DNA of 64,000 bases from Flavisphingomonas formosensis (GTDB lineage Bacteria; Pseudomonadota; Alphaproteobacteria; Sphingomonadales; Sphingomonadaceae): the NCBI RefSeq assembly GCF_009755815.1, contig NZ_WRPK01000006.1, forward strand, positions 124,001-188,000, written 5' to 3'. Below are positions 47,830 through 56,193 of this stretch, piece by piece; the first letter of the stretch is position 1, and every line of letters starts with the position of its first letter. The notes below the pieces were generated by a model that was given only the letters and a program-made list of their open reading frames with translations, did not search any database and was not told the DNA's origin. The position numbers and the translations under genes were made by a program.

Positions 47830-48935
47830 GCCGCGCTTTTCCGCTCGACGGCAGACGTGGGCGTCGCCAGGAGTGCTGCGTAGAGAGTGGCCATGGCTTC
47901 TGCCATGGAGGCCGGCGTGTAGCGCCGGGCTGCTGCTGCTGCCCGGCTGCCGAGCGATAGCCGCAATCGCCTGTCGTCGATGAGCCGCGCAACGCCTGCC
48001 GCGACAGCATCTGCGTCGTCGTCGGGCACGAACAGCGCGGCGTCCTGCCAAAGCTCTCGAAATGTGGCTATGTCGGACAGCAGGAGTGCGCAACCCGCCG
48101 AGGCCGCCTCGAGCACCGCAAGCCCGAAGGGCTCGTAGCGGGCGGCGGAGACGAAGACGGGCCTCGCGGCGAGACAGCCGGCCAGCGCGCTTTCGTCCAG
48201 CGAGCCGAGCAATGCCAGGTTGTCGAGCTCCACTACTTCGTCCTGCGGACCGCGAACCGGTCCTGCCGCCTTGAATGGTATTGGAAGCCGAGCAGCCGCC
48301 TGGTCGAGCAGGACCGCATTCTTGCCCGCATCCCAAAGGCGGCCGGCGGTGAAGGCGAAGTCTGCCATGTCGAGCGGCTGACGGGTCAGCGGTGTACGGC
48401 CATTGTGCACGACGCGGGGACGTGTGCGCAGCCCGTAGATCTGCTGGACTACCTCGCCGAATGCACGAGACGGCACGACGATCTCAGCCGCCTGACATAG
48501 GCCCTGGGCGACGAGTGTCGTGCGCCAAACGAAATCCTCGGGCGGCGGGCCATTGCGCGTCGCCCGCCACCAGCTCGCGACGCAGCTGTGCAGCACGGTG
48601 ACGACTGGCACGCGATAGCCGCCTGCCGCGGCGAGGGCGGGGCTGTTGAGATGGACGAGGTCGGCACCGAGTTCAGCGGTGAGCTCCGCTGTCCGCGCGC
48701 CCGCCCGCAAGACGGCATCCTTGTCGCTGGCCAGCCAGTCCAGAACGATGTCGGTCTCGATCAACGCCGCGCCGGCAATGCCGCCGAAAGCGCTGCGCTG
48801 CTTCGTGGTGGGCGGCGGGCCGCCGACCAGCAGGCTGGTCCGCCAGCCATGGGGTACGAGCGCGCGCGCCAGTTCGGCGGCATACTGCCAGACACCTCCC
48901 ACCGCGTCGGCTGTCATCAGGAGATGGCGGATCAT
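47826..48935 (-). CDS. GT4-family glycosyltransferase
   Basis: 369-aa GT-B glycosyltransferase. TADAVGGVWQYAAELARAL is the N-terminal acceptor-side motif, and RYEPFGLAVLEAASAGCALL with LSDIATFRELWQDAALFVPD is the donor-binding region of family GT4. Its ATG at 48935 overlaps the epimerase gene stop by 4 bases and its own stop overlaps the third CgeB gene by 4 bases. It probably adds a sugar to a surface glycan. Confidence 0.87.
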   Translation of the reverse strand: MIRHLLMTADAVGGVWQYAAELARALVPHGWRTSLLVGGPPPTTKQRSAFGGIAGAALIETDIVLDWLASDKDAVLRAGARTAELTAELGADLVHLNSPALAAAGGYRVPVVTVLHSCVASWWRATRNGPPPEDFVWRTTLVAQGLCQAAEIVVPSRAFGEVVQQIYGLRTRPRVVHNGRTPLTRQPLDMADFAFTAGRLWDAGKNAVLLDQAAARLPIPFKAAGPVRGPQDEVVELDNLALLGSLDESALAGCLAARPVFVSAARYEPFGLAVLEAASAGCALLLSDIATFRELWQDAALFVPDDDADAVAAGVARLIDDRRLRLSLGSRAAAAARRYTPASMAEAMATLYAALLATPTSAVERKSAA

Positions 48936-50017
48936 CGCGCGGCGGCGGCCAATGGGCGGGAAGGCGACGCGGCCCGCAGCGCGCGATCGTCGCGGAACCA
49001 CTCAGCAAGCCGCGCGACACCGTCTCGCCAAGGGCGTTTCGGACCCAGTTCGAGCGCCGCATCGGCTGCCTGCGTATTTGCGACGAAGTAGCGCTGGTCG
49101 CCGGCGCGCCAATCCGCGAACCGGAGCTCGACGTCCTGGCCGACGAGCGCCTCGATATGTTCGACGAGGGTTCGGAGGCTGACCGCATTGGTGGGACCGC
49201 CACCGAGATTGAAGGCGCGTCCGGCGATGTGGTCGATCCTCTTCCACGCAGCAACATAGGCCGAGACCGCGTCCGCAACCTCCAGGATGTCCCGCACTTG
49301 ATGACCGTCTCCAAAGAGGGTGATCGGCTGGCCGGCGAGCGCGCGCAGCAGAAAGTGGGCGACCCAGCCCTGATCCTCCGTGCCCATCTGGCGCTGCCCA
49401 TAGATGCAGCTCATACGCAGCACCGCGCTGCGCAGGCCGAAGCTGCGGGCATAATCCAGCACATATTGATCCGCCGCCCCCTTCGAGCAGCCATAAGGGG
49501 TGTGAAATTCGAGCGGCCTGTTCTCGCCGACGCCGGACCGGGCCAGATCCGGATCCACCGGACTATAGCCATGTTCGCCCCGCTCCAGCGCCACATCGGC
49601 AAGATCGCCATAGACTTTGTTGGTCGAGGCAAAAAGGACTGGGGTAGGGGAAGGGAGGCTGCGCAAGGCCTCGAGCACGTTCAGCGTGCCTTCGACATTG
49701 ATGCTGAAATCTTCGAGCGGATCGTCAAGGCTCGTCGTTACGGCGACCTGCGCCGCGAGGTGGAACACTGCCTTTGCCTCGCGTGCGGCGCGACCGATCT
49801 CACCCGCATCCCTGACATCGGCAACCACCTCGATGATCTTCGCCCCATGCCGTGCGCGAAGCCAGTCGAGATTGGTTTTCACCCCTTCGCGCGACAGCGC
49901 GTCGTAGACGATCACGTCGTGACCCTCGCCGGCCAGCCGGTCCGCTATGTTGGAGCCGATGAAGCCGGCGCCGCCGGTGACGAGGATCGGCCGCGTGTCT
50001 TTCGCGTCATCGCTCAT
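48932..50017 (-). CDS. NAD-dependent sugar epimerase (CDP-paratose 2-epimerase-like)
   Basis: 361-aa extended short-chain dehydrogenase. GGAGFIGSNIADRLAGEGHD binds NAD, FASTNKVYGDLADVAL supplies the catalytic Thr/Asn region, and TPYGCSKGAADQYVLDYARS holds Tyr-X3-Lys. The stretch SCIYGQRQMGTEDQGWVAHF resembles CDP-paratose/tyvelose 2-epimerases. It overlaps neighbours on both sides by 4 bases. The sugar substrate is not certain. Confidence 0.83.
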   Translation of the reverse strand: MSDDAKDTRPILVTGGAGFIGSNIADRLAGEGHDVIVYDALSREGVKTNLDWLRARHGAKIIEVVADVRDAGEIGRAAREAKAVFHLAAQVAVTTSLDDPLEDFSINVEGTLNVLEALRSLPSPTPVLFASTNKVYGDLADVALERGEHGYSPVDPDLARSGVGENRPLEFHTPYGCSKGAADQYVLDYARSFGLRSAVLRMSCIYGQRQMGTEDQGWVAHFLLRALAGQPITLFGDGHQVRDILEVADAVSAYVAAWKRIDHIAGRAFNLGGGPTNAVSLRTLVEHIEALVGQDVELRFADWRAGDQRYFVANTQAADAALELGPKRPWRDGVARLAEWFRDDRALRAASPSRPLAAAAR

Positions 50018-51126
50018 GCCACGAGTCCTCTTGCCTCGAGCTGGGCACGGGCTTCGCCAACCCGGTCTTCCGCAGTCTGGCGGGCGACCCACTCGGCGAG
50101 CTCTGCCAGGCCCACCCCGAAATCCTGTTGCGCGCGAAAGCCGAGGTGATGCTCCGCCTTGCTGGTGTCGCAGAAGCAATGCCGTATGTCGCCGACTCTG
50201 CCCTTGCCCACGATATCGGGTTCGACTGCGTCCTTGCCCATCGCTTTAGCCAGCTCGAGCGCGACCTCGGTCACCGAGCGATCTTGGCCGGATCCGATGT
50301 TGAAGCTGCCGCCCGCCAATCCCGGCAGGGCCAGCGCGTCGGCGAAGGCGCGGGCGACGTCCGCGACATGGACGAAGTCGCGTCGCTGTGCGCCATCCTC
50401 GAAAATCATCGGTCGCTGGCCATTGAGCAGGCGGGAGGCGAAGATCGCGAGCACGCCTGTGTAGGGATTGGAAAGAGCTTGGCCAGGACCATAGACATTG
50501 AACAGGCGCAGGCAGACGCCTTCCATGCCGTAGGGCGCCGTCATGATATGGGTCGTTCGTTCCTGAACATATTTGTTAAGCGCATAGATGGACGCAAGGC
50601 TCGGCCGTTTCCATTCGGGTGTGGCCAGCGGAATGAGGGGGCGGCCATGAGCATCGAGAGGATCCCAGCCGCGACCGTCGTCGCCGGCTGACTGCCGCTC
50701 GGCATCCTCGACGAGCGCCCCGTCCTGATCGCGATAGAGACCCTCGCCATAGATGCTCATCGAGGATGCGGTGACGACGCGCCGCACCGGTCGGTCGATC
50801 AGCCGTTCGAACAGCACGGCAGTGCCCAGATCGTTCACTGATGTGTAGCGCTCGAGCTCGTACATCGACTGGCCGACGCCGACCTCGGCTGCGAGATGGA
50901 TGACGCTGTCGATACCCGCCAGCGCTTTTCCGACGGCATGACCGTTGCGTACGTCCGCGTTGATCAGCTCGACCTCGAGAGGAAGATCGGCCGGCCGCGC
51001 ACAATCGCCGTGAACCTGCTCGACGAGGCTGTCGAGAACCCGTACGGCATAGCCTCGTCGGAGCAGTTCGGAGCAGACCGACCGGCCAATAAATCCTGCG
51101 CCGCCGGTGACCAGTACACGCTCCAT
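50014..51126 (-). CDS. NAD-dependent epimerase/dehydratase (UDP-glucose 4-epimerase-like)
   Basis: 370-aa extended short-chain dehydrogenase with GGAGFIGRSVCSELLRRGY, SSMSIYGEG, Tyr-X3-Lys in SIYALNKYVQERT and RLFNVYGPGQALSNPYTGVL with RDFVHVADVARAFADAL. It is first in the leftward operon. The ATG at 51126 leaves a 215-base divergent region before the phosphatase gene. It probably supplies an epimerised nucleotide sugar for the downstream transferases. Confidence 0.85.
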   Translation of the reverse strand: MERVLVTGGAGFIGRSVCSELLRRGYAVRVLDSLVEQVHGDCARPADLPLEVELINADVRNGHAVGKALAGIDSVIHLAAEVGVGQSMYELERYTSVNDLGTAVLFERLIDRPVRRVVTASSMSIYGEGLYRDQDGALVEDAERQSAGDDGRGWDPLDAHGRPLIPLATPEWKRPSLASIYALNKYVQERTTHIMTAPYGMEGVCLRLFNVYGPGQALSNPYTGVLAIFASRLLNGQRPMIFEDGAQRRDFVHVADVARAFADALALPGLAGGSFNIGSGQDRSVTEVALELAKAMGKDAVEPDIVGKGRVGDIRHCFCDTSKAEHHLGFRAQQDFGVGLAELAEWVARQTAEDRVGEARAQLEARGLVA

Positions 51127-51341
51127 TACCGCGTCCTTACAAATGTTTGGAGATCGAGCTCCCAGGAACAGCATCTTCTTCATCTTGTTCCTGTTTAACT
51201 ATCTCAATCATGATCCAGGTTATTCAAAACCATCCTGGGTTGCTTCATCCGACGAAAGAAAAAGCTCAATCGGAACTGCCGGCGTTTGATCAGTGTTGGG
51301 CAAGCATCTATGTTGATGCTTTTAAATGTGCGGCGCCGGAA

Positions 51342-51926
51342 ATGAGGCTCTATCTGGCGCGCCACGCTCCTCATGACCTCATCGGAGACGTGCTCACCGG
51401 CCGCTCTGGCGGTGCCGGCCTCAGTGCCGGCGGCCGCGGTCAGGCTCGGCGGCTCGCCCGGGCGCTTCGCGGCGCTCCGATCCATGCGGTCCACTGTAGC
51501 CCGCAGCGGCGAACCCGCGAAACCGCCGGCATCATCGCCGATCAACTCAAGCTGGAGGTGCAAATCGTGGATGCGCTGGACGAGATCGATTTCGGGGACT
51601 GGACCGGAAAGCGCTTCGCCGATCTTGCCCGCGAGCCAGACTGGATCGCGTGGAACGAGCGGCGATCATGCACGGCACCGCCAGGCGGCGAAAGGATGCA
51701 GGCGGTGGTTGAGCGCGCGCGGAGCCATATCGAGGCGCGGATGGACGAGGTCGCCGGGCTGCTGTGCGTGAGCCACTGCGATGTGATCCGGGGGTTGATT
51801 GCACATTATCTCGGCCTGGATCTCGATCATATGCTGCGGTTCGACATCGAACCGGCATCGTTCAGCATGGTCGATATCGGCAATTGGGGTGGCCGCGTGG
51901 TCACGCTGAACCGGGTGCCGGCATGA
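51342..51926 (+). CDS. Histidine phosphatase family protein
   Basis: 194-aa phosphoglycerate-mutase-like phosphatase. The RHG-type motif is LARHAPHD (His is phosphorylated), CSPQRRTRETAGIIADQL carries the second Arg, EIDFGDWTGKRFADL the catalytic Glu, and VSHCDVIRGL the second His. The ATG at 51342 is chosen because earlier codons have no family similarity. The stop overlaps the methyltransferase by 4 bases. In this operon, beside inositol-phosphate synthase, it might remove phosphate from a sugar or inositol phosphate; that is inference. Confidence 0.87.
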   Translation: MRLYLARHAPHDLIGDVLTGRSGGAGLSAGGRGQARRLARALRGAPIHAVHCSPQRRTRETAGIIADQLKLEVQIVDALDEIDFGDWTGKRFADLAREPDWIAWNERRSCTAPPGGERMQAVVERARSHIEARMDEVAGLLCVSHCDVIRGLIAHYLGLDLDHMLRFDIEPASFSMVDIGNWGGRVVTLNRVPA

Positions 51927-52747
51927 CGCCGGGCAGTACATCCGCCGCGTCATCCTCGCGACAGGACACCAGAGCGATGATCGAAGCGCTCGGTCCCTGG
52001 TTCCACAATATCGAGATCGACGGGGTTTGGACCGCACCCGATCATTTTCTCGGCGATTATCCCGCGGTGAAGTTCGCCCGTTTCGCCGACGCCCTGCCTC
52101 AGGACCTCGGCGGCTGCTCGGTCCTCGATATCGGCTGCAACGCAGGCTTCTATGCCATGGAGATGAAGCGACGCGGGGCCGGTGAGGTGGTGGCCATCGA
52201 TTCCGACGAGCATTATCTGCGGCAGGGCCGCTTCGCCGCCGCAGCGCTCGGTTATGCCGATATCCGCTTCGAGCAGCTGTCCGTTTATGACGTCGCCCAA
52301 TTGGGCAGACGCTTCGATCTCGTGATCTTCATGGGTGTGCTTTACCATTTGCGGCACCCGTTGCTCGCGCTCGATCTCATTCGCGAGCACGTCGCAGGCG
52401 AAAAACTGCTCTTCCAGACGATGCAGCGGGGCGGCGATACGATCGCGAACATCCCCGAGGATCATCCTTTCCATGTTCCCGGGACGACGCAGCCACCGGC
52501 CTTTTTCGACGATCCGGGCTATCCCCGCATGCATTTCATCGAGCGCGAATATGCCCATGATTGGACGAACTGGTGGGCGCCGAACCGGGCCTGCAGCGAA
52601 GCCATGCTCCGCTCTGCCGGCTTTGCGATCGAGGCGAGGCCCGAGGAGGAAGTCTATTTGTGCCGCGTCGCCGAAATTCCGTTCGCTGGACGCGGGGCGG
52701 GCGCTGGCGCGGTCTACCCGGCCAGAGGTCAGGAGGAAGCGCGATGA
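51923..52747 (+). CDS. SAM-dependent methyltransferase resembling tRNA mo5U34 methyltransferase (DUF1698-like)
   Basis: 274-aa methyltransferase with LDIGCNAGFYAMEMKRRGA (motif I), VVAIDSDEHYLRQG, FDLVIFMGVLYHLRHPLLAL and the start MIEALGPWFHNIEIDGVWT, like CmoB-type or DUF1698 proteins. It is probably not a tRNA enzyme, since it sits in a glycan operon with 4-base overlaps on both sides. From memory, relatives occur in similar cassettes of unknown product. The acceptor is unknown. Confidence 0.82.
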   Translation: MTPGSTSAASSSRQDTRAMIEALGPWFHNIEIDGVWTAPDHFLGDYPAVKFARFADALPQDLGGCSVLDIGCNAGFYAMEMKRRGAGEVVAIDSDEHYLRQGRFAAAALGYADIRFEQLSVYDVAQLGRRFDLVIFMGVLYHLRHPLLALDLIREHVAGEKLLFQTMQRGGDTIANIPEDHPFHVPGTTQPPAFFDDPGYPRMHFIEREYAHDWTNWWAPNRACSEAMLRSAGFAIEARPEEEVYLCRVAEIPFAGRGAGAGAVYPARGQEEAR

Positions 52748-53667
52748 TCGAAGCGGCGATGATCTGGAATGAGCCCAACAACAAGTCCCATTGGGATCCG
52801 GAGCTCGACCCGGAATGGGCGCTCTACGCTGACCTGGTGATCCGCGCCGGAGCCGCGATCGCCGACGTTAATCCGGCGATGACAAGGGTGCTTGGCGGCA
52901 TGTCCCCGATCGACCCGGCGTGGACATCGCGGATGCGCGACCTGGGCGCGCTCGACGCCGTGGATGTGGTTGCCGTCCACGGCTTTCCTCTCGACTGGAA
53001 TCTGTGGCCCATCCACGCCTGGCCGGCCAAGGTGGCGGAGATCGAGGCGGTGGTTCCCGACAAGCCGGTCTGGGTGACGGAGGTCGGTGTCGGTTCCTTT
53101 GGCGCTGACGAGGTGCAGCTATTCGGTTTCAACCGGACGGCGGAGCTGCTGATCGGCCGCGTACCGCGGATCTTCTGGTACTCGCTCTATGATCTCCCGC
53201 AAAGCTGGGGCGCGACCACCCGCCACCGCGAGGCCGAGGGATCGAGCTACTACCGTCATTTCTACATGGGGCTCCTTCGCGAGGACGGAAGTCCCAAGCC
53301 GGCGCTGCAGGCTTACGCGAAGGTCGCAAGCCGGATGGGCCTCATGCAATGGTTCCATTTCGAGGATCCGCGCCTGGACGATGCGGTGACCTGGATGAAG
53401 CGGCTGGGCGTGCGTCACCTGCGCACCGGGCTCAGCTGGGCTGACAGTTTCCGGCCGGGCGCGCTCGATTGGTTCGATCGGCAGATGGAGGCGTTGGCCG
53501 ATTTCGAGCTGACCGTCACCTTCTGCTTCACGCCCGAGCATCTCGGCCTCGCTCCCCACCATACGAGCCCGCCACGCGAAGCACAGGGCTTTGCCGATTT
53601 TTGCGCCTGGATGATCGATCGATACGCACCGGCAAGTGTCTCCCGGCCCGCCGCGTTCAGCGCCTGA
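52744..53667 (+). CDS. GH39-like TIM-barrel protein with apparently permuted order
   Basis: 307-aa protein that opens at MIWNEPNNKSHW, the WNEPN acid/base motif normally at the middle of a GH39/GH5-type barrel. A nucleophile motif VWVTEVGVGSFG is at about residues 110-121. Residues 198-297 (MGLMQWFHFEDPRLDDAVTW, LRTGLSWADSF, FADFCAWMIDRYAP) resemble strands 1-3, which ordinarily precede WNEPN. The order is therefore permuted, or a fused barrel half is present. ATGA overlaps the methyltransferase gene. It is cytoplasmic by prediction, so it may act on an intracellular glycoside or on a glycosyl precursor rather than on extracellular polymers. Confidence 0.7.
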   Translation: MIEAAMIWNEPNNKSHWDPELDPEWALYADLVIRAGAAIADVNPAMTRVLGGMSPIDPAWTSRMRDLGALDAVDVVAVHGFPLDWNLWPIHAWPAKVAEIEAVVPDKPVWVTEVGVGSFGADEVQLFGFNRTAELLIGRVPRIFWYSLYDLPQSWGATTRHREAEGSSYYRHFYMGLLREDGSPKPALQAYAKVASRMGLMQWFHFEDPRLDDAVTWMKRLGVRHLRTGLSWADSFRPGALDWFDRQMEALADFELTVTFCFTPEHLGLAPHHTSPPREAQGFADFCAWMIDRYAPASVSRPAAFSA

Positions 53668-53684
53668 AGAAGAAGGAAGATCAC

Positions 53685-54830
53685 ATGCCTGCAACCGCGC
53701 CTCGAGCGATCAGGATAGCCATCGTTGGCGTCGGCAATTGTGCCAGCTCGCTGGTTCAGGGCCTGTCCCATTATCGCGACGGCGCAAACGACATGATCGG
53801 TCTCACGCATGTCGATCTCGGAGGCTATCAGCCTGGCGATATCCGCGTGGCCGCAGCCTGGGATGTCGATTATCGCAAGGTGGGGCGCGATGTCACGGAT
53901 GCCATATTCGCATCGCCCAACTGCACGGCGCGATTCTGTGAACGGGTCGATCCGACCGGCACGATCGTCGAGATGGGCCGGATCCTGGATGGGATTGCCG
54001 ATCATATGGCCGAACATCCGGAGGAGCGTAGCTTCCGCCCCGCCGATCTGCCGGAAGCAACCCGCGCATCCGTCATCCGCACGCTACGCGAACGTAAGGT
54101 CGACATATTGCTCAACTATCTTCCGGTGGGATCCCAGCGAGCGACGGAATTCTACGCGGAATGCGCATTGGAAGCCGGTGTGGCGCTGGTGAACAATATT
54201 CCGGTGTTCATCGCGAGCGACGAAGGTTGGGCCGAACGATTCGCCGCGGCAGGCGTGCCGGTGATTGGTGACGACATCAAAGCCCAGCTCGGTGCCACTA
54301 TCGTCCACCGGATATTGACCGACTTGTTCGCCAAGCGCGGCGTCAAGCTCGAGCGCACCTATCAGCTCAATACGGGCGGCAATACAGACTTTCTCAACAT
54401 GACCAACCGGTCGCGCTTGTCGTCCAAGAAAATCTCCAAGACCGAGGCGGTGCAGGCGGTCGCCGAAGTTCGGATCGACGATGACGACATCCATGTCGGA
54501 CCATCCGATTATGTCGCGTGGCAGAAAGACAACAAGGTCTGCTTCCTGCGCATGGAGGGCCGATTGTTCGGCGGCGTTCCAATGAACCTGGAATTGCGGC
54601 TCTCCGTCGAGGACAGTCCCAATTCGGCTGGTGTCGCGATCGACATGATCCGTTGCGCAAAGCTGGCGCTCGATCGGGGGCTCGGCGGTGCGATTCTTCC
54701 CGCATCCGCCTGGTTCTGCAAGCACCCGCCGGTCCAGATGACGGACGATGCCGCTCATGCCGCGCTGGCCGCGTTCATCGCTGAGCAGCCTGCGAGACTT
54801 GCCGCGGTTCGTCAGGAGTCCGCAGGATGA
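53685..54830 (+). CDS. ino1: myo-Inositol-1-phosphate synthase
   Basis: 381-aa enzyme converting glucose 6-phosphate to inositol 1-phosphate with NAD. IAIVGVGNCASSLVQGLSHY is the Rossmann motif, and VNNIPVFIASDEGWAERFAA with IGDDIKAQLGATIVHRILTD are signatures of the actinobacterial/archaeal INO1 type. NTGGNTDFLNMTNRSRL and LSVEDSPNSAGVAIDMIRCA follow. The ATG at 53685 follows AGGAAGA at 7 bases, 17 bases after the GH39-like gene. The stop overlaps the dehydrogenase gene by 4 bases. Inositol synthesis in a glycan operon suggests an inositol-containing surface molecule or metabolite. Confidence 0.93.
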   Translation: MPATAPRAIRIAIVGVGNCASSLVQGLSHYRDGANDMIGLTHVDLGGYQPGDIRVAAAWDVDYRKVGRDVTDAIFASPNCTARFCERVDPTGTIVEMGRILDGIADHMAEHPEERSFRPADLPEATRASVIRTLRERKVDILLNYLPVGSQRATEFYAECALEAGVALVNNIPVFIASDEGWAERFAAAGVPVIGDDIKAQLGATIVHRILTDLFAKRGVKLERTYQLNTGGNTDFLNMTNRSRLSSKKISKTEAVQAVAEVRIDDDDIHVGPSDYVAWQKDNKVCFLRMEGRLFGGVPMNLELRLSVEDSPNSAGVAIDMIRCAKLALDRGLGGAILPASAWFCKHPPVQMTDDAAHAALAAFIAEQPARLAAVRQESAG

Positions 54831-55798
54831 CGAGCCCGGTCATGCGCGCGGCGGTCGTCACCGCCCCGGGTCGCGTCGAACTGGTTCATATTCCCGTGCC
54901 GTCCACCGGTGTCGGCCAGGTTCGGGTGAGGCTGGAAGGGTGCGGCGTATGCGCTTCCAACCTGGCGCCGTGGGCAGGGCCGGACTGGATGCGCTTCCCG
55001 ACGGCGCCGGGTGCGCTCGGCCATGAAGGCTGGGGCATCGTCGACGAGGTGGGAGAAGGCGTGGACGCGATCCGCATCGGCCAACGCGTCGCGACCTTGT
55101 CGCACAACAGCTACGCCGAATTCGACGTGGCCGAGCAAAGCGCCGTCGTACCATTGCCCGATGCACTGGCGCGAGCCCCGTTTCCCGGCGAGCCGCTCGG
55201 ATGCGCCATGAACATCTTCCTGCGCAGCGAGATACTGCCTGGCCAGACGGTGTGCATCATCGGCATAGGCTTCCTGGGAGCGCTGTTGACCCGACTGGCA
55301 AGCGAGGCGGGTGCGCGCGTGATCGCGATCTCGCGCCGGGATTCTTCGCTGGCGCTGGCACGTCGCTTCGGCGCCACGGAGACGATCCGCATGGATGAGC
55401 ATTTTCACATTATTGATACTGTGAACGCACTTACCGGCGGGCATCTTTGCGAGCGGGTTATCGAGGCAGTCGGCAAACAATGGCCGCTCGACCTCGCTGG
55501 AGAACTTACTGCCGAAAGGGGGAGGCTCATCCTCGCGGGTTATCACCAGGATGGGCCGCGGCAGGTCAACATGCAGCTGTGGAACTGGCGCGGCCTCGAC
55601 GTGGTGAATGCGCATGAACGCGATCCCACAAGCTATGCGGACGGGACCGCCCGGGCGGTTGACGCCGTCGTCGCCGGTCGGTTCGACCCCTCGCCGCTCT
55701 ATACCCATGATTTCCCGTTGGACCGGCTGGGGGAGGCGCTCGATATGACGCGCGATCATCCCGAGGGGTTCGTCAAGGCACTGATCCGTCTGTCCTGA
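54827..55798 (+). CDS. Medium-chain zinc-dependent alcohol dehydrogenase family protein
   Basis: 323-aa MDR dehydrogenase. GVCASNLAPWAG and GHEGWG supply catalytic zinc/His positions, IIGIGFLGALLTRLASEAG binds NAD(P), and the structural zinc lobe is mostly absent. It overlaps ino1 by 4 bases, so it probably oxidises an inositol or a sugar intermediate of that pathway. The substrate is unknown. Confidence 0.82.
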   Translation: MTSPVMRAAVVTAPGRVELVHIPVPSTGVGQVRVRLEGCGVCASNLAPWAGPDWMRFPTAPGALGHEGWGIVDEVGEGVDAIRIGQRVATLSHNSYAEFDVAEQSAVVPLPDALARAPFPGEPLGCAMNIFLRSEILPGQTVCIIGIGFLGALLTRLASEAGARVIAISRRDSSLALARRFGATETIRMDEHFHIIDTVNALTGGHLCERVIEAVGKQWPLDLAGELTAERGRLILAGYHQDGPRQVNMQLWNWRGLDVVNAHERDPTSYADGTARAVDAVVAGRFDPSPLYTHDFPLDRLGEALDMTRDHPEGFVKALIRLS

Positions 55799-55847
55799 AT
55801 GGTACGGGCCGGCGCTAATCCGCCGAAGGATCGACAGGCGTGAGACC

Positions 55848-56111
55848 ATGAACATGCAGCGCTATTATTTTCACGTCGTGAATGGCAGCGGCTCCGAACT
55901 GGATACGCACGGTATGATGGTTCGTGACAAGCAGGATGGACTGGATCATGCGCGCACGCTTGCCTGTCCGCTGCTGACCGACGAGCTGCTGTCCGGCCGC
56001 AGCCATGCGACGGTGACGATCCTTGTCGAGGATACGGAAAGTCGCTGCATCGACGCGATCAAAGCCGAGCTGCGGGTCACCACGACCAAGCACAGGGCAG
56101 CCACGGACTGA
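55848..56111 (+). CDS. DUF6894 family protein
   Basis: 87-aa protein with RYYFHVVNGSGSELDTHGM and a C-terminal alpha segment; the RYYFHV start and size match DUF6894, common in sphingomonads and rhizobia. Function is unknown. The ATG at 55848 is used; the gene is 49 bases after the dehydrogenase. Confidence 0.72.
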   Translation: MNMQRYYFHVVNGSGSELDTHGMMVRDKQDGLDHARTLACPLLTDELLSGRSHATVTILVEDTESRCIDAIKAELRVTTTKHRAATD

Positions 56112-56193
56112 ACGGCATTCATCACGTCTTGAGCGACGGTGGCTTGCAGTTCCTCCGGTGTCGGATCTTTCCGCGTGTTAGGAGAATGATGAG

